DNA of 64,000 nucleotides from Harmothoe impar (Eukaryota; Annelida; Polychaeta; Phyllodocida; Polynoidae): NCBI GenBank assembly GCA_947462335.1, contig OX381709.1:69432609-69496608 (forward strand). Reading direction: 5' to 3'. The translations under genes were made by a program, and so were the position numbers. The number at the start of each line of letters is the position of its first letter. Positions within the stretch are counted from its first letter, which is position 1. Positions 12,788-24,234 of this stretch are shown here, in pieces. The notes below the pieces were generated by a model. The model did not search any database. It was not told the origin of the DNA and was given only the letters and a program-made list of their open reading frames with translations.

Positions 12788-14044
12788 GTCTAGGCTAACT
12801 ATATTGGTTTACATAACAAGGACTAGGATAACTACAAGTACACGACTAGGCTAACTAAGTTACTGGTGAAGGGGATATATATAAAATGACCACTCAGTGC
12901 CTGTTGAGGACCCTTTGGGATGTGCATTAGTCATATTGGTATGGAGATATAAGTCCCGGTAGCTAACATAATTAGATAACATTATTATATTAATTATTGC
13001 AGTTGTCGAGAAGCGTATAATATAATTACCGGTAGCTATTATGATTCCATAGGTAATTAATTATTAATAATAATATGAGGAAGGATAGTGAACACAGGTT
13101 TGGAGGAATATAGGTGCCGGGCATGCACCGTACAATTAGCCCTTACTTTATTACTGAAGTATCATATTTATATACTGCAGTTTACAGAACCACTTTATGT
13201 GGGAATAATCAACACAACGCAGTGTGTCTCACAATAAATAACCATAAATAGTAACAAGCAATAAATACAATCACAGATATCTCACAAATATTCCATAAAT
13301 ATTCATAAATATTCTAACATTGAAAATTAATTTTTGGAAAATTCCTAAAAATTTGCCAAAAATCCTAAAATGTAAAATACAGGTAGAGACAGCACAGGGG
13401 GTGTGTCTTCTACGGCTGAAGGTGGGCGACTGACGGCCGTTATGGCTATGTGGCCTTATATAGCGTTATAACAACAGAAAGAAATATCTACGGCAACGGG
13501 CCGGGGCGCCGTCTTACGGCCAGCGGCCGTACTACAGCCAGAGGCGTACAGCGCGCCACCTCCAGGGGGAACGGGGAACCACGGCTCGCGAACGACCGGA
13601 GAAAACTGCCACGCCCACCTCTTGATTATACATGTATCACCGGGGTGTTACACTCTATAAAATAGTGCATGTAAAGAATAACAGAAGAAGAGCCAGCTGC
13701 ATAATTGAGAAGGAATTAACACATAACTAGGAACATGTTGCATCTACTAGGCTAATTATAAAGGATTAGGCTAACTCAAAATACAAGGTTGTATAAAAAG
13801 AAACCTATAATATACCATTTACATGGATTGCCCTTGGATGTTTATGCATAATTTTTTATCATATGCTTAATAACACGCCACAGTGAGCCACTGCAAAACC
13901 CACACCGGAGGTCCCTTGTGACTGTAAAGGAACAAAATATTTATAAGGATTAGTTAGCCTAGTCCTTTTTACTTAGTTAGCCTAGTCATTACTTCTCACA
14001 ACAGACTGAGTTAGCCTAGTCACATCAATATAGTTAGCCTAGTC
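12788..14044. repeat. array of a 13-bp motif in two orientations
   Basis: The motif AGTTAGCCTAGTC occurs four times on the plus strand (13,952; 13,975; 14,009; 14,032). Its reverse complement, exact or with one to three changes, occurs at 12,788; 12,821; 12,844; 13,745 and 13,764. The two orientations are segregated into a left and a right group. The spacing of the plus copies is 23-34 bp. The array sits just upstream of the gag promoter region of the retroelement. Confidence 0.75.
13065..13740. other. non-coding part of the retroelement or a nested insertion
   Basis: This stretch lies between the two orientation groups of the 13-bp array. It begins AT-rich with repeated ATAAATATTC words (13,290-13,315) and becomes GC-rich at 13,400-13,620. 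A short frame at 13,450-13,665 shows no domain. It may be a nested element, but I could not find its ends. Confidence 0.35.
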
Positions 14045-14179
14045 TTCAATCTTTATTTCAGGCTGATGTATCTATTATTGCATTGATTTAATGAGGCTAG
14101 CAGTCACCTACATGACCACATATATACCTAAACTATGATTCTACCAACTATCATGTAGGAATATCAAGTATTTACTGTC

Positions 14180-14187
14180 TATATAAG
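14180..14187 (+). promoter_or_regulatory. TATA box of the retroelement
   Basis: TATATAAG lies 290 bases before the gag start codon, in the non-coding leader of the element, and is the best TATA-like site there. The start of transcription would fall near 14,210. Confidence 0.4.
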
Positions 14188-14469
14188 AGCCCTAGCGGTT
14201 ATATGTGTATATTGCTGAGTACAAGTGACCACGCCCCCTTATGTAGGACACTGCTACGCAGGGGTCGTGGTGGTTCTAATTTCCCCCGCTTGGGGTAGGG
14301 CTGTGGTAACCAGGGACGCGCTGGAGCCCGCCACAGTTGATTTCAAAATTTGTGCCGAGAGGACGCTTCCTCTGATTAGCTCTACATGTGTAGGCTTGCA
14401 CTATCAACTGTCATATTATTTCCATGATAAAAGATTCCTATTAAGGATTCCCAGGATTCCCTGGACATT

Positions 14470-15582
14470 ATGGCCTCAGCATGGTGTTATGCATGCGGCA
14501 AGGACCATCCAGCCCTGAGAGGCAGGAATTGTAAAAATGAACCGGAGGACGGCCATAGAGCGTTACCGGCCCGGAGATCCCAACGGTTGAAGGAGGACAC
14601 CAAGGAGGCCAAGACGGCTAAGGAGGTCCTGAAGGAGGCCCAGGAGGCGGCTAACAAGAGCTTATCTGAGCTACACGGAGAAGAGAAGTTTGGCAGTCGT
14701 GGGGAATACCTCGAATACCTCGAGGCACTGGAGGCAGATCTGGAGGAGCAGGCACGGGTCGAAGCCCTGGAGGAAAAGATCCGGGGACGGTTGGTCGGCC
14801 ATTGTTCCAGATCGAGATACAAGGACAAAGACAAAGGCAAAGACAAGACACCAGGACACTCGAGGGAGTCCACCCCGGACCCCCGGACCAGCACTCCGCG
14901 GCTATTTGATATCCCCAGTGAAGGTAGAGACAGTTCTGCAGATCGTATTTCTAGTCGCAAGAAAAAATTTGACTTGAAAAGGTTCACCCGAGGTAGGGAA
15001 CCACGTTCTTTGTCTTATGCTGAGTTGATGTATATCTCTTTGAATTGGGCCTGTGTGGGGATTGAGGATCGTACTTTCTCAGAAATGGGGGAGCTCAAAA
15101 AATTTCTACGACATTTAGGCTTCATTTCCTTCAAGGCAGCCAGCGATTTGTATGAGGAAAATACCTACGCTGAATATGATGCTGACATTAGGGAGGAATG
15201 TGTATGGGGTAACGATATTCATGAATTTGGTTTCGGCCTAGAGTTTGTGGAGAAAAGGTACTTTGGCACAGAGGGTCTCAAAAAGAACAAGATAAAAGAC
15301 AGCCATGAATCTAAACAGGGTTCAGGTAGGGGCAGGGGCCGTGGTGCCCCAGGTGGGGGTAGAGGCCGCGGTGCGGCTTATACCCAAAATAGTGCCCCCC
15401 CCCAGGGGAGATTTTCCCAGGGTGTAAGGACGTCTGAGACAGGGGAATGTATTCCCTGTACCAGGTTCAATGAGGGTGGCTGTGATACCCGTTCGTGCAA
15501 CTTTGCACATGTATGCCAGAAATGCCATGATCCCACACATAAGAGTGGAGACTGCCCCAACGTTCGTATGTATAAGACATAG
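14470..15582 (+). CDS. retroelement gag-like protein with zinc fingers
   Basis: A 370-residue open frame starts at ATG 14,470. An N-terminal CYAC plus His/Cys cluster (residues 6-21) is followed by a long charged Glu/Lys coiled-coil-like region (about 40-105). After that come a globular middle, an RG-rich stretch (about 280-300), and a C-terminal CCCH-type finger (CTRFNEGGCDTRSCNFAH) that runs on to CQKCHDPTHKSGDC. Such proteins bind the element RNA and form particles. The frame ends at TAG 15,580-15,582 and the same frame stays open behind it into pol. DIRS/Ngaro gag proteins are poorly conserved, so the assignment rests on position and zinc fingers. Confidence 0.8.
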   Translation: MASAWCYACGKDHPALRGRNCKNEPEDGHRALPARRSQRLKEDTKEAKTAKEVLKEAQEAANKSLSELHGEEKFGSRGEYLEYLEALEADLEEQARVEALEEKIRGRLVGHCSRSRYKDKDKGKDKTPGHSRESTPDPRTSTPRLFDIPSEGRDSSADRISSRKKKFDLKRFTRGREPRSLSYAELMYISLNWACVGIEDRTFSEMGELKKFLRHLGFISFKAASDLYEENTYAEYDADIREECVWGNDIHEFGFGLEFVEKRYFGTEGLKKNKIKDSHESKQGSGRGRGRGAPGGGRGRGAAYTQNSAPPQGRFSQGVRTSETGECIPCTRFNEGGCDTRSCNFAHVCQKCHDPTHKSGDCPNVRMYKT

Positions 15583-16757
15583 GGGCCTGTCTCACCTGTT
15601 CTTGATATACCTAGCGTTATTACTAAAGGCAGTACTCCGCTCACCGCTGCTGAGGGGATTATTGAAACCGGCTTGTTGAATAGCACTCTTAGTACTGAGC
15701 CCTTATGTAATAATGTGACCGCGGCTCCTGGTATAATTCAAGGAGGTGAGGGGTGTGTGTATGACACTGACCCACTGAAGGGGTACTGTATAGACCTTGG
15801 TGTAAACACAAATCAGCTGATCAGTGCTTCAGCATGTGTTCCTGTTGTTGATATTATTAATATACACTCCACAGGTTGGCCGCTGCCACTAAAAGATAAA
15901 TGTATTAATGTCACGATAGTAGAGTCTAAAGGCCCTAGGGAAGTGTGTTTCAATGTATATAAGAGATGCTTTGACGGTGTATGTGCTTGTAAATATGTAC
16001 TGGACGGTTCTCCTATTACTCTAAAACCATGTAGGATGTTTTCTGAGTGTTTTATGTGGGGAGAAGTAGATTGTAATTGGCAATATTTAATGGAGGGTAC
16101 TGTGTTTGGATTTAGAATTGTCAATCCAGAATGTCCTTGCGAATACGAGAATGCAAATTACAATTCTATTCTGAAAAAAGAAAATCATGAATTTATGTCA
16201 AAACGTATCAGGTCAGAGATCAATTGTGGTCAAATACTAGAAACGGACGTGAAGCCGAGATGTATTCATGCTATTGGGGCAATTGAGAAGAAAAAAGATC
16301 CTAATGATGTAAAGGTCAGCATTCGTCCCATTACAGATTGTTCACGTAGTGGTGATGATAGTCCCTCTGTTAATGAATATTGTAATGAGATTTGTGAGAG
16401 ATTTGTATATAAATCCATGGATGATGTTTGTGATTTATTGAGAGAATCTATGTGGCTTTGTAGCACGGACGTGAGCGACGCGTATAGAGGCCTTCACATA
16501 TATTATGGTGACAGGCAGTATCAGGGTTTGAAATGGGATCTGGGTGATGGCGAAAAAACTTATATTGACGCTCGCCTTTGCTTTGGTATGGCTTCAGGCC
16601 CCTTTGTTTTCAATTCAATATCTGAGTTCATTGTGCGATGTATGTACAGAAAAGGTTATCAGGATATTGTCAATTATCTTGACGACTTCCTGATCATGCA
16701 TATTGATAAGGAAATGTGTATTGAGACCCAGCATAAATTGTCTCGAGAAAAGTTGTG
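15583..16757 (+). pseudogene. retroelement pol: reverse transcriptase domain
   Basis: The frame continues directly from gag after one TAG, without another stop, to 16,791. Reverse transcriptase motifs are visible: STDVSDAYRGL (motif A, catalytic Asp), CFGMASGPFVFNSI (motif B) and NYLDDFLIM (motif C, YxDD). The thumb restarts as VYLGIEIDS in another frame at 16,755. Only about 23 residues separate YLDDFL from YLGIEID, about half of what related elements have. This points to a deletion with loss of frame near 16,735-16,755. There is no aspartic protease motif in the 15,583-16,000 part. Confidence 0.85.
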
Positions 16758-17425
16758 TACTTGGGAATTGAAATTGATAGTATTGAAATGAGACTCACAT
16801 TGCCTGATGATAAAATGGAGGCTTTGTTGAGTAAACTCTTCCTGGCGGAGGGTAAATTAAAAATGACAAAAAAAGATGTGCAGTCGCTAGCTGGGAGTTT
16901 AGCCCATGCTAGTAAGGTTGTACGGGGAGGCCGCTGCTTTACCCGTCGCCTGTATGACTTATGTAATCAGGTTTCTAAGCAACACTATAAAATACGTTTA
17001 TCTGGTGAGGCTAGAGCAGATATCAGGTGGTGGCTTGAATTTGCTAAAGTATTTAATGGCTCTGAGAAAATTATTAGGCCCATTGCTGCTCACTTGTCAG
17101 TCTATAGTGATTCATCTTTTTCTGGTTTCGCAGCACAGCATGGTAGGGACTGGTTGATGGGGGTCTGGGACCCCGGGGGCCGCTGCCCCTTGCACGAAAA
17201 AGCACTTCACCATTGGGTCCCATCTCCAAAATCCTATAACAAAAATATAAATGGATTGGAATTTTGGCCAGTTTTATTAGCTGCAAATGCTTAACACAGG
17301 CCGCAGCACTAATAGGCAATGTATGCAATGGATACGTGAAATGTTTTGGTTGTCTGTAAAATTAAATTTTCATGATCGTTCTGTGTATATACCTTCAAAA
17401 GATATTATATTATATGTGATTCGTT
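16755..17425 (+). pseudogene. retroelement pol: thumb and RNase H, broken
   Basis: Residues read VYLGIEIDS, then a helical thumb (LAGSLAHASKVVRGGRCFTRRLYDL), then an RNase H start (HLSVYSDSSFSGFAAQ with its first Asp) up to LEFWPVLLAANA and a stop at 17,294. The domain resumes from 17,293 in the next frame (NTGRSTNRQCMQWIREMFWL, then HDRSVYIPSKDII). The middle with a further catalytic Asp is missing, and another frame change follows near 17,415 (DSLSMWDE). RNase H is therefore non-functional here. Confidence 0.75.
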
Positions 17426-17525
17426 GAGTATGTGGGATGAGAGTGGCGCCAGAGGGAGACTTTTAGGTGTAACTTCCCCTGACTCATTCTGTTGAACCAC
17501 AATTATCTTTAATATTTTTTGCAGG

Positions 17526-18484
17526 TCCATGTGCACGGTTAGTCGACAGATTGCAGCTGTTATTAGATAATGACTTATCTGATAACACTGATAAGGCTAG
17601 AGTCACTCAAAAGAAAAACTACTTGGAATTCTGTGCGGTGTACGGGATAGACTCACTTAACCCGGGTAAAGATGGTGTGGCTTTTTATATTGCACACTTG
17701 TCTAATACTCACCGATATGTTTCAATCAAGAATTACCTCAGCGGGGTTAATTATTACTTGGCTTCATTTCGGGCGCCGGGTATTCCGTATGAGGATCCTC
17801 TCATTATCAGAGCCTTGAGGGGTGCAAGGAGGTTTTTAGGAGATTGTTCTACCCAAGCTCTTGCGTTACTACCTGAGCATTTATTGATTATGTTTGCTAT
17901 GTTACCTGTTTCATTGGGTCACACATGTTTTTGGGCCGCTGCCCTGTTGGCATTTAGGTCTCTTTTGAGAAAATGTCACTACACTGATGGAGATAGTATG
18001 CTGTGTAGATCTGCCTTTGTTTTCTATGATTGGGGCATGATGGTGACGGTCAGCAGAACTAAGACCATTCAATTTAAGGAGAGACAGCTCCTCATACCTG
18101 TTTGTAGGGTGAAAAATCTTACCCTTTGTGCTGTTCACTGGGTCGAGAAGCATTTTGCTGAAGTGAAGGGAAAACCTTCCCATCCTGCCTTCTTGATAGC
18201 TGAGTTAGAAGATGTGAAGCCCTTATCTTACACTGTGTTTTCAGACATCTTGAAATTGACAGCTAAAAGGGCTGGCATCAAGGCAGACAGGGTGTCCAGT
18301 CATGGCTTCCGGTCAGGGGGGGGCCACTTTCCTTGCGAGATTGGGAGTGGGGATTGATATAATTAAGGGCCGAGGGGATTGGAAAAGTGATCAGGTCTTG
18401 GTTTACCTTCGGCGTCCTATTCAAGATAGGATCTCTCTAGATTATAAGGTATCGCAGATGTTATCTAAGGTTGTTGCTGTACCT
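17526..18484 (+). pseudogene. retroelement tyrosine recombinase (YR), frameshifted
   Basis: The N-terminal core-binding part (KARVTQKKNYLEFC, then VAFYIAHLSNTH) is followed by the catalytic domain. Box A arginine is in FRSLLRKCHY, the HxxR motif is SHGFRSGG, then GRGDW and the probable nucleophile tyrosine in VLVYL. The reading frame changes inside a run of eight G at about 18,315-18,322, so HGFR and the YL end lie in two frames (17,551-18,357 and 18,302-18,487). Apart from this indel the domain looks well kept. No ATG is seen at its start, so it was probably expressed as part of pol. Confidence 0.85.
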
Positions 18485-18820
18485 TAATGTGGATTATGAG
18501 TATTTTGTGTGTGCATCTTATAAAGATTATAAAGCTTGGCTGGTGCTTGTCAGGCATTCCCTCCGTTCATTACTGCCTACACTTTGGCAGGTTAAATCCA
18601 GCCAGTCGCTATGCGCACCCACTACTTACTTGTCATGTTGTCTATCATTGTCTATCATTCTATATATCTATCTATTACATGAACCTACTACGTTACGCCG
18701 GGGTAATATACCACAAATAGACAGAATCTGTTAGCATTGCTTACTCACTGTCGGCCATCATTGATCAGCTAACTATACACTCCAGGCCCAGTGTTCCTAC
18801 AGTGTACTAGTATTATGATA

Positions 18821-19135
18821 ATGCAGTGATAGATGAAGACCTTCCAGGGAAGTTGTCAATACAGTTCTTGTATTTAATTTTTTGGGGCACTCCTATGAAA
18901 TGGCCACGCAGCCTGTTAAACCTTACATGCTTGCAGCATCACCTAGTGGGTGATGGGCGAACTACCACACTAGACACAGAGCCCACTATTCCTCACTAGC
19001 GGGATACCAGTGCTGCCACAATTGGGGACACTTAGAACTAGCAGTGTGGGTCTCAGGGGGGGCCAAACATCAGGGGGAGAGTGGAGCAATGGTTACACTA
19101 GGCCTCTACATGTGTATTATGCATTGGTTGTACCT
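18821..19135. other. short spacer, nothing recognised
   Basis: Between the retroelement end and the foldback at 19,136 I see no gene, motif or repeat. A frame at 19,010-19,198 has no family signature. Confidence 0.5.
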
Positions 19136-20451
19136 GGACACACCTTTTATTATCTGTCCAATATAGGGTTGTGGTTAGGACAATGGACTCATGACTAGCA
19201 GTACCTAAGTTCAAATCCCCTCCAGGCTAGGTGTGGTGACCATTTTAACCCCATTGGTTGCAAAAGGCTGCACCAAAAGTTTTGGCAAAACGTTTTTGTA
19301 AAACATTTTATGAACCTTTGCAAAAGGTTCGGGTATAGTCTTTTGGTAACCACTTTTGGTAACCATTTATGTTACACTAAAAGCCACACCAAGGACCGAA
19401 CCCTGGACCCTTAGATTGGGAGTTCCAGGCTCTCCTGGTTGAGCTATGGAGGCTGCTGGTAGGTCCAGGTACAATAGGTAAACTTTGTTATTGATTATTC
19501 GCATTAATGATCAATGCTAAATAATTGGGACCTTTAGCAAACCCGACGTAGCTTATTTAACCCAGACGTATCCTATGCTTTCAGCACTGCTACGTCTGCG
19601 TTAAATGAGCTTTTACGTGGTTGCTAAAGGTCCCTAATGGTAGGCCTACACTGTAATAGGGACTTTGAACAACCAATGGGGTCGAACCCAAGGTAATAAA
19701 CTCAAAGGCATGTTCCCTAACAGATCAGGGGCAGACCAAAAATAAACAAGATTTATTTGTGAATGGTCTACTCTAGACTGTTAGCCTGGGTTTGACCCCA
19801 TTTGTTGTTCAAGGTCTCTATCACAGTGCACCATTATTTAGGGACCTTTAGCAAACCCGACGTAGCTCATTAAATGCAGGCGTATCCTATCCTTTCAGCA
19901 CTGCTACATCTGCATTAAATAGGGACCTTTAGCAACCCACGTAAAAGCTCATTAAACGCAGACGTAGCAGTGCTGAAGACATAGGATACGTCTAATGAGC
20001 TTTTACGTGGTTGCTAAAGGTCCCTAATGAGCTTTTACGTGGTTGCTAAAGGTCCCTAATAGCATTGATCATTAATGAGGATAATCAATAACAAAGTTTA
20101 TGTTCACCTATTGTACCTTGATCTACCAGCAGCCTCCATAGCTCAACCAGGAGAGCCTGGAACTCCCAATCTAAGGGTCCAGGGTTCGGTCCTTGGTGTG
20201 GCTTTTAGTGTAACATAGATGGTTACCAAAAGTGGTTACCAAAAGACTATACCCAAACCTTTTGCAAAGGTTCATAAAATGTTTTACAAAAACGTTTTGC
20301 CAAAACTTTTGGTGCAAGCTTTTGCAACCAATGGGGTTAAAATGGTCACCACACCTAGCCTAGAGGGGATTTGAACTTAGGTACTGCTAGTCATGAGTCC
20401 ATTGTCCTAACCACAACCCTATATTGGACAGGTAAAAGATTGCAGGTGTCC
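19136..20451. repeat. 1.3-kb foldback element with tRNA-like segments
   Basis: The left arm (about 19,136-19,560) and right arm (about 20,040-20,451) are reverse complements over almost their whole length, for example CCAATATAGGGTTGTGGTTA against its complement at 20,408-20,427. Each arm carries two tRNA-like stretches: an outer one with A-box-like TGGTTAGGACAATGG and B-box-like GTTCAAATCCC, and an inner one with TAGCTCAACCAGGAGAG and GGTTCGGTCC. The centre holds further short palindromic units ending AGGGACCTTTAGCAA (19,529-19,635 and 19,839-20,059). Cloverleaf pairing is poor in the anticodon and acceptor stems, so these are tRNA-derived repeat parts and not tRNA genes. Confidence 0.75.
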
Positions 20452-20634
20452 TAGCATGCAGGGAATGTACTAGTTCCACTCTCCAAGCAGAGCTTTAGCC
20501 CCCTGATCTGGTCCACATAATTTGCTGAAGCTAGTGACTGGAAAGGAGAGAGTGCATACTGGGACCAGTCCAATATGGCGCTGTCCAGTGTACATCCAGC
20601 TAGAGGGGAATAGGTACACAAAGACGATATTGAC

Positions 20635-20845
20635 ACTTTAAAGGCAGCACAATGCTCTAATCCATTATCCTCATACTCACCAGGGCTACATTTAGGTATC
20701 ATGCGGACCCTTCAGGAGCGATAGTGCAGCACTGGCGAGTTACTCGCTGGGACTGAATTCATGTAATATGACGGCAAAGAATTTAATGCAACCAATGCAT
20801 TTAAGCACCATGCTGCCCTAAAATGGTTAAACTTAAAGGCACCAA
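20635..20845. repeat. palindromic GCCAGGGCTG-type element, diverged copy
   Basis: The arms AAAGGCAGCACAATGCTCTAA and AAGCACCATGCTGCCCTAAAA are complementary. The centre GCAGCACTGGCGAGTTACTCG resembles the loop region of the clear hairpin at 53,962-54,020. Confidence 0.55.
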
Positions 20846-21695
20846 TCCCAGCAGTTGGCGCTACTTCACCCCCCATTTGACAAAGTCAATGAGAGTCATG
20901 GCCTTGGACTAATCCGAGACTGACGGGTTCACAGAGAGCAGGTCAGGATTTCCTGGAGGACCCTCGGTTGGTGTCAGAGCTAGTATCCTGCAGGAGATAC
21001 CAACTTGGTAGATACAGGTGTAGAGGCAATACATTGACGTGTATGCAGCCCAGCCGGGTGAGTTTAATTCTGTATTTGAAGTATCTATAGGTCTGTACGG
21101 TAAGATTCTATCGGATGCAAGGATCGTATGGGCACATTCCTAACTTGGATTTGTATAGTATTAAAGCATCCCTCCCTATTGGTCCGACACTGGTCTGGAA
21201 TATGAGTAAGCTGAAGCATCTAACAAGATTAGGGGTAAATGTATCGTCACTATATATATTGGGAAAGGACCTACTTGTGTCTTGGAATCTTTTTTGTCAT
21301 TAAATGTAAGATATTCCCCCAATCTGATTGTTGATACCACTTCGTATGCGTATTACTATACATCCTGTAAGTGCAGGCATTTCCCACAGGATCACTGTAA
21401 AATAGGATTAGGCTAAAAATCGCCTGTGCTGTGACTGATCCACTGAGCTGGAACCCTATTAAAGCCTGGTGCGTTAAGCCATTACAGTGTTTGGTTGGTA
21501 AATTTACACCGTTTTGGAGCTAATCCGAATGAATGACTTGGCACAAGTGTTCTCAGTGTTATTGTGTGCTAATAGTCATCCACTAATCAGTTACTCTGTC
21601 ACAAAGTACAGGTGATTCCTGCACTCAGCACCACAGAACTGTTTAACAGGAGCGGCCGACTTCCGATGAACCTACCCTATATGTATGTGCGTTCA

Positions 21696-21843
21696 CAGGG
21701 GCGGATTTAGGGGGGGGGGCGGACCCGGCGTGCGCCCCCCCTATTTTCTGTATATTTTAATGTGACAATTTCCAATACCCCCAGTACATTGCCTATATCA
21801 CGCCCCCCCCCCCCCCCTTTTCAAAATCCTGGATCCGCCCCTG
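21696..21843. repeat. hAT-like MITE with CAGGGGCGGAT termini
   Basis: The left end CAGGGGCGGATTTAGG and right end CTGGATCCGCCCCTG are inverted termini of the type seen on many hAT-derived MITEs. Long G and C runs lie just inside each end. An 8-bp target duplication is not evident. Confidence 0.7.
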
Positions 21844-23288
21844 ATTCAAATCACACAAAGTCAAAGAGTCTCTCTACAGCGTTCGGCGATGGGTAAAATG
21901 CACCTTTATGATATAGTAGTTGCTGCAGACAATCTGGCAATAACTATGAGATGTATACTAAATGAATTACTATTAGCGAAGATTGTAAGTCCCTCATAAT
22001 AGTCTCTTTAAGGTCAAATCCCACAACGCGAAAACTGAGTGAGAAAGTGTTGATTATTGATATAAAAACAAGGGGCAAGTGTTGCCAATGTTGTAAATCG
22101 CAACACTTGTCCCATGATCTTATGCCTCTCTAAATCCCACTGTGGTCAATAATAAGCAAGCAGGTGTTGCCTATAAGACTGGTTAATGGATCTAGTTGAG
22201 GGGAGTTACTTCATGGTATGATTTGTCTAGATTATTCCCTCTCAACTAGCCTAAAGATATCTGGAGTGTCCCCCCTGTATAAACTAAATCGTTGGCCTAT
22301 TCTAAGAAGCAACATATTTGAGTATAATCAGAGCAAAATATCTAAATGTTTTCATATCTTATTTATCATAATCACAAGACTTAGACAAGGGTTATGACTA
22401 ACATTGGGCTTGTTTTAGCAGATATAAACAACCAATATTGGCTAAGTGATCAGGATTTCACAATAAACTACATTTTTCAGCCCTCATTCGCGTTATGGGA
22501 TTTGACCTTTATACTCAATGCTCAACGAATCTGTTACAGTGCATCTGTAATGACTGTAGTAATTGATACATTTGTTCTGAACTAGGGCAGAGGGAAGGTA
22601 TGGGTTGAGAGAGAAAATGAATAAATATCACATCGGACAAGGTTGTAGCACATTCAACGACAATGGTCACCTCTCTAATATGGTCAGAACCAGGGATATA
22701 ACATAACAATATTTATGGAAATGAAGTATTAAAGAACCAAGAATGTAACAACATATAGGCTAGGACATTGTCTATTTTCAATGTGTTTATCTCCGTTTTG
22801 TGGTCTCTTCTTAAAAGGTACTAAGGTGCTAGCAAAAAAGGAAGTTGACAGGCATGTATCTATTCCTATTTGAGGTAATCCATCATGCTGTGTGAAATAG
22901 CGCTATAAAAGTATTTATACTGTGCACAACTGTAACCTTTAATCCATGCAATATTTAATTCTCGAGAGAGGCAGTATTTACACGATATTCTGAAGGCAAT
23001 CTACCCCTATTTACACAAAGTGCTGTGCCCGTCTGTTATTGATCCTGTGACCTTTCAATGATACAGGATTAATATACAGACAAACACTGTTCTGTGCAGG
23101 GTCTAGGTGTGAATTAGATGTATCAGGCCGCTGTAAAGGTAAGCTTTAACACACATACCCCAGGTACACATTGTGGTGGGCAATATGTATTGGTTAGCTC
23201 ACAATATAATGGCGTATATAGGGGAAGGGTCCCAATTTGGGAGCTAGGGAGAGGGGCCCCAACCTGGGCCCCAATGACAAAGGAGGGG

Positions 23289-24234
23289 CTGTGAGGCCCC
23301 TATCCCTCAGAAGGCCCCTATCCCTCAGAATTGGCCTGTTTGAGATATAGGGACCAGGTTAAGTCCCCATGTCTCAAAACAGTTTGAGACATAGGGCCTA
23401 TGTGAAGTATTTTTTGGCATGTCCCCATCCCTCAAAATCCACTATCCCTCAAAATTGTCCCATTGGTTAATTAATTATGTATAAATAATATATGATAAAT
23501 CATCTATAGGATATTTGATAATATTCCCACTACCATTCCACTCTTAGTGATGTGCCCTCCTGAGACTTTTCATCAGCCTCCCCCTGTTGATGACCGCTCC
23601 TTGAATAGGAAAGGGAGTGGTCATTTATTAATTACTGGGTGTTTGGTGGGTTCAGGAATGGTGTGAAAAATGTCGACCCCTCCTTGGGGATTGGTTATTG
23701 TTTTAACAAGGTGGGGGGGGGGTGTTGGTGGATTTGGGGAGAACCAAAATTATTTGGACCCCTTTAAGGGGGGGAACCAAAAAATTACAGCCCTTTTTAG
23801 CAAAATGAACTTGCACACCACTATAGCGCAAAAGGGTCGGCCACTCTCAATTTCAACCTGCCTGAAGGATGGGACCTCCTCCTTTCAATTTCTTTGGCCA
23901 AACCTTAGTGTGTTCTTGTGAGGCATGCTTTCTTACTGCTGAAGTAAGAAATATTCCTTAAGATTGATTACAAATGCTTTTGCTGGATAGGGGTTTTGAT
24001 ACTTAAGGATATTTTGTAGGATTAGGGCCTTACATGTCCCTATCTCTCAAAAGGCCCCTATCTCTAAATTTTTTGTGAGATAGGGGCTGTTTGAATGTGG
24101 TCCCTTTGTCTCAAATATTTGTGGGATAGGGATTTTTGATGTTTAAGGACTTCAGGTGTGCCCTAAGTCTCAAAAGACCCCTATCCCTTAAATAATTGCG
24201 GAATAGTTTTTTTTGAGACTTAGGGGCCTCACAG
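23289..24234. repeat. TIR element, CTGTGAGGCCCCTATC family, copy 1
   Basis: The left end CTGTGAGGCCCCTATCCC is matched by the right end TAGGGGCCTCACAG. The interior repeats words such as CCCCTATCCCTCAAAA and TGAGACATAGGG many times, in both orientations. It shares its interior with the copy at 28,447-29,300, so the family is about 850-950 bp long. No transposase frame is visible. Confidence 0.75.

Larger units (their letters stand above)
12560..18820 (+). mobile_element. DIRS/Ngaro-type tyrosine-recombinase retroelement, decayed
   Basis: Coding order gag, reverse transcriptase, RNase H, tyrosine recombinase defines a YR retroelement, which integrates by recombinase and not by DDE integrase. 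A segment at about 12,570-12,610 (CTACACTGTAGGAACAGTG then TAGTTAGCTCATCAC) has an inverted, somewhat diverged counterpart at about 18,765-18,813. These may be terminal inverted repeats as in DIRS elements, which would give about 6.25 kb. No methyltransferase domain is visible between RNase H and recombinase, which fits Ngaro-like better. Frameshifts and deletions in pol and the recombinase show it is not active as it stands. The outer ends are less certain than the coding core at 14,470-18,484. Confidence 0.75.
20452..23288. other. intergenic, repeats only
   Basis: It contains a member of the palindromic GCCAGGGCTGC family (about 20,635-20,845), a hAT-like MITE (21,696-21,843) and a small hairpin at 22,071-22,112 (GGGGCAAGTGTTGC against GCAACACTTGTCCC). 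No exon series or protein family is recognised. Confidence 0.5.

Noticed and set aside
19158..20360. Possible tRNA genes
   Set aside because: A- and B-box words are present, but anticodon and acceptor stems do not pair well and the pieces sit inside a repeat foldback.
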